This document shows, piece after piece, positions 62,158-64,000 of a stretch of DNA of 64,000 bases. The stretch spans positions 1,488,001 through 1,552,000 of the forward strand of contig CP014773.1 in assembly GCA_001596135.1 (NCBI GenBank), in the 5' to 3' direction. Below the pieces are notes generated by a model. That model made no database searches. It was given only the letters and a program-made list of their open reading frames with translations, and had not been told where the DNA came from. The position numbers and the translations under genes were made by a program. This DNA comes from Mucilaginibacter sp. PAMC 26640 (GTDB lineage: Bacteria > Bacteroidota > Bacteroidia > Sphingobacteriales > Sphingobacteriaceae). The first letter of the stretch is position 1, and each line of letters begins with the position of its first letter.

Positions 62158-63570
62158 CTAGCTAACCCACCAGGCCTGTTCCAAATACAATGTTTGCCTT
62201 GCACGGGTAATAGACGTGTACCACCATTTGCAAAGTTCCAGCCGGTCCATACCGTACATGCTCTTCTCCAGGAACAGAAATACATTGTTCCATTCGCCCC
62301 CCTGTGCTTTGTGGCAAGTAACCGCGTAGCCATAAGTTGCTTTTAGGCATCCAAGGTACTCGTCGTCGCGCATGGCCTTTAAATAGGCGGGCGAATTTGG
62401 CTTCATCTTTTTATCATCCATCCGCATACTAAAGTCGATCATCAGCTCCCTGGTCTGGTCTTCAGTAAGATTGCCTTTGATGTGGTTTACGGCATCCAGG
62501 GAAAGCATCAGTGTAAACTCTATCTCCGAGGATACCGGCCTCACTTTTACTTTTTGAAACTTCATCCCTGCCTTTATCGCAATGGCACCCAGCTCGCGGA
62601 TCTCTACAAAATCGCCGTTGGAAAGGGGTACAGTATAATTGTTTTGCGTTACCAGCAGCACCTCACCTATTTGTAGCGGCATGTATTCGTCACCAAATAA
62701 TTCCCTGCGCATATCCTGGTTTATTTGTTGTACCGCCTTGTTACTGCGTGCTATTGCGAGGGTTTCGTTAGCGCCGGTGGCTTTGTATAATTTTACGTAT
62801 TCGGCGAACAGCACGTTATAAGCGGGCAATAGCTTTACATTGTTTAATCCGGTTGCCGGGATTCGCGGGAACCGTTCCCATTCCGTTTGCTGGCTCAACT
62901 CTCTAATGGCAGTGGCCAGGCGCAGGATATCATTACCCGCAGTCACGCGTTCTATCTTGTTGAGCGAGAATGACACAGCCACCCTGTTCTGTTTAGCCAG
63001 CCAATCCATATCCAGTGCCGGGCTGATATTTTGCCCGACAGGCGGCAGCTGGCAGGGGTCGCCTACAAAAATAATCTTGTTATTGCCGGCTACCAGGAAA
63101 AAGTCGTTCAGCAAATTACCGGATCCGAAATTGGTAAATGAAGTATCTTTGGATGCCTCACAGGAGAGCATGGACGATTCATCTACTATATACACCCGTT
63201 TATCCTCATCGGTAGCACGCACCAAAAATTCCAGGCTCATTTGTCCTGCCGCCACCTTATCTATATCGCGCTGAATAATTGTGTCCAGGCCGTCCACTTT
63301 ACTGAAATTATAAAGTTCGCCATGAACTGTTTTGGTATCGAAACCTGTTTTTCCCCTCAAAACGGTGGCTGCCCGACCGGTAGATGCCAGCAAACAAAAT
63401 TCCTGTTCGTTTTCTGTAAGGGTTTTAGCCAGGCGCTGCATCAGGAAGGTTTTACCTGTGCCTGCGTAACCCTTCAATACAAAAACATTGGCTGAGGGGT
63501 GCTCCAAAAATTTTTCAATTGCTTTGAAAGCAGCATTTTGTTCAACGTTTAATGTGATCTCGGCAGTCAT
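62158..63570 (-). CDS. RecD-like ATP-dependent DNA helicase (SF1)
   Basis: The 470-residue protein has a Walker A motif G34-YAGTGK-T41, the Walker B VDESSML, a Q-motif-like N-terminus (LNVEQNAAFKAIEKF), GDPCQLPPVG (motif III) and a UvrD_C_2 C-terminal block GYAVTCHKAQGGEWNNVFL. This is the short RecD2-like/Dda-like superfamily-1B group, half the length of RecD2. It unwinds DNA 5'-3' in relatives and could help replication or repair. It is a single gene. Confidence 0.92.
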   Translation of the reverse strand: MTAEITLNVEQNAAFKAIEKFLEHPSANVFVLKGYAGTGKTFLMQRLAKTLTENEQEFCLLASTGRAATVLRGKTGFDTKTVHGELYNFSKVDGLDTIIQRDIDKVAAGQMSLEFLVRATDEDKRVYIVDESSMLSCEASKDTSFTNFGSGNLLNDFFLVAGNNKIIFVGDPCQLPPVGQNISPALDMDWLAKQNRVAVSFSLNKIERVTAGNDILRLATAIRELSQQTEWERFPRIPATGLNNVKLLPAYNVLFAEYVKLYKATGANETLAIARSNKAVQQINQDMRRELFGDEYMPLQIGEVLLVTQNNYTVPLSNGDFVEIRELGAIAIKAGMKFQKVKVRPVSSEIEFTLMLSLDAVNHIKGNLTEDQTRELMIDFSMRMDDKKMKPNSPAYLKAMRDDEYLGCLKATYGYAVTCHKAQGGEWNNVFLFLEKSMYGMDRLELCKWWYTSITRARQTLYLEQAWWVS

Positions 63571-63639
63571 TTGCTGCTAAGATATTAAAACTAAAAATGT
63601 TAGCAATGTAATGAGCTAAATTAATTTGGAAGATTGTGG

Positions 63640-64000
63640 TTAAAGGTCCTGTTTAATATCATCCAGCCCTTTGATGCTTAACCGCGCACTAATGGCCGAT
63701 GCAATAATAGCGATGAATGTAACGGTAGCAAACACCAGCAGGAAATCGCTTGGTTTAAAATCTACCGGGTATGCATCCAGAACCGACATTTTTGCGCCCA
63801 TCTTCACCAGCTTAAATTCCAGCTGAACAAAGCATACAATGGTGCCGATAATGATGCCTATTATACAGCCAATAAGGGAGATCATCATCCCCTCGCAAAA
63901 GAAGATACCCTGAATAAGGCGCTTTGCAGCACCAAGGCTGGTAAGTATAGCGATGTCTTTCCGTTTATCCATCACCAGCATGGTAAGCGAGCCGATGATA
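63640..64000 (-). CDS. C-terminal part of a LolC/E-type ABC transporter permease (cut by window edge)
   Basis: The frame is open to the right edge, so only about 120 C-terminal residues are visible. The start GSLTMLVMDKRKDIAILTSLGA is the conserved FtsX-domain motif of LolC/LolE-type permeases (pieces: MLVMDKRKDIA, SLGA). Three spans follow (about residues 25-50, 85-105 and 107-118 of the visible part). It most likely moves lipoproteins to the outer membrane together with an ATPase whose gene is outside the window. Confidence 0.88.
   Translation of the reverse strand, partial: IIGSLTMLVMDKRKDIAILTSLGAAKRLIQGIFFCEGMMISLIGCIIGIIIGTIVCFVQLEFKLVKMGAKMSVLDAYPVDFKPSDFLLVFATVTFIAIIASAISARLSIKGLDDIKQDL

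Overview
The window looks like chromosomal DNA from a Bacteroidota bacterium, most likely a soil or plant-associated member of the Sphingobacteriaceae (Mucilaginibacter- or Pedobacter-like; the genus is inferred from gene content, not searched). The signs are: a hybrid two-component system with Reg_prop, Y_Y_Y, HisKA, receiver and AraC domains in one protein; a gliding-motility/T9SS C-terminal domain (CHU_C type); VCBS/FG-GAP proteins of the kind found beside SusC/SusD genes; several matches to the Bacteroidota promoter (TTG, about 17-21 bases, TAnnTTTG); and A-rich start contexts with few Shine-Dalgarno sites. I see no rRNA, tRNA, CRISPR array, transposase or phage gene.

Layout. 1-6412: a translationally coupled set (end of a VCBS protein, a vanadium-haloperoxidase-like PAP2 lipoprotein, a cytochrome c/FG-GAP fusion), then a large propeller-HEAT-cytochrome c protein. 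6704-13634: the hybrid two-component regulator, then a convergent OmpR-type response regulator/histidine kinase pair and a proline-rich secreted protein with an internal duplication. 13743-17429: a three-gene operon of MFS transporter, calcineurin-like phosphoesterase and ArsB/NhaD-type permease. 17528-23383: an LTA-synthase-like sulfatase, RlmF, a T9SS-type Ig-like surface protein, a small basic H1-like protein and a PhoU/DUF47 protein. 23616-26147: a run of small genes (HMA-like, VOC, two DoxX-like, SRPBCC, one unknown). 26332-31093: GH20 hexosaminidase, Tat-exported Gfo/Idh/MocA oxidoreductase, PfkA. 31262-37513: birA and a DsbD split over two genes on one strand, rsfS-ftsH and a LUD-domain gene on the other. 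37630-46925: an LpxH-like phosphoesterase, a four-gene set of unknown protein, 7-TM protein, NarX-type kinase and LuxR-type regulator, a PA0069-type radical SAM protein, a zinc-ribbon/Nif3 pair, and a kinase overlapping a DinB gene. 47368-54425: an unknown small membrane protein, peroxiredoxin plus AhpD-like protein, and a tetR-tolC-emrA-emrB efflux operon with its likely operator. 54625-64000: a PIG-L deacetylase, two tiny membrane proteins plus a sodium:solute symporter, a truncated acyltransferase, a DUF2911 protein, TruA, a RecD-like helicase and the end of a LolC/E-type permease.

The genes fall into functional groups: exported redox and degradation at the left end, envelope thiol chemistry (DsbD pair) and proteostasis (FtsH) in the middle, peroxide and drug defence at 48-54 kb, and transport plus housekeeping at the right. 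The best candidates for something undescribed are the haloperoxidase/cytochrome/FG-GAP module, the MFS-phosphoesterase-ArsB operon, the four-gene sensor set at 39-42 kb, a 41-residue membrane peptide wedged before the symporter, a candidate ~100-nt RNA on the minus strand near 60.8 kb, and a cluster of short GGTGAAACACC-type repeats at 47.1-47.3 kb. Nothing here is proven to be new. All functional statements rest on motif reading without database searches.
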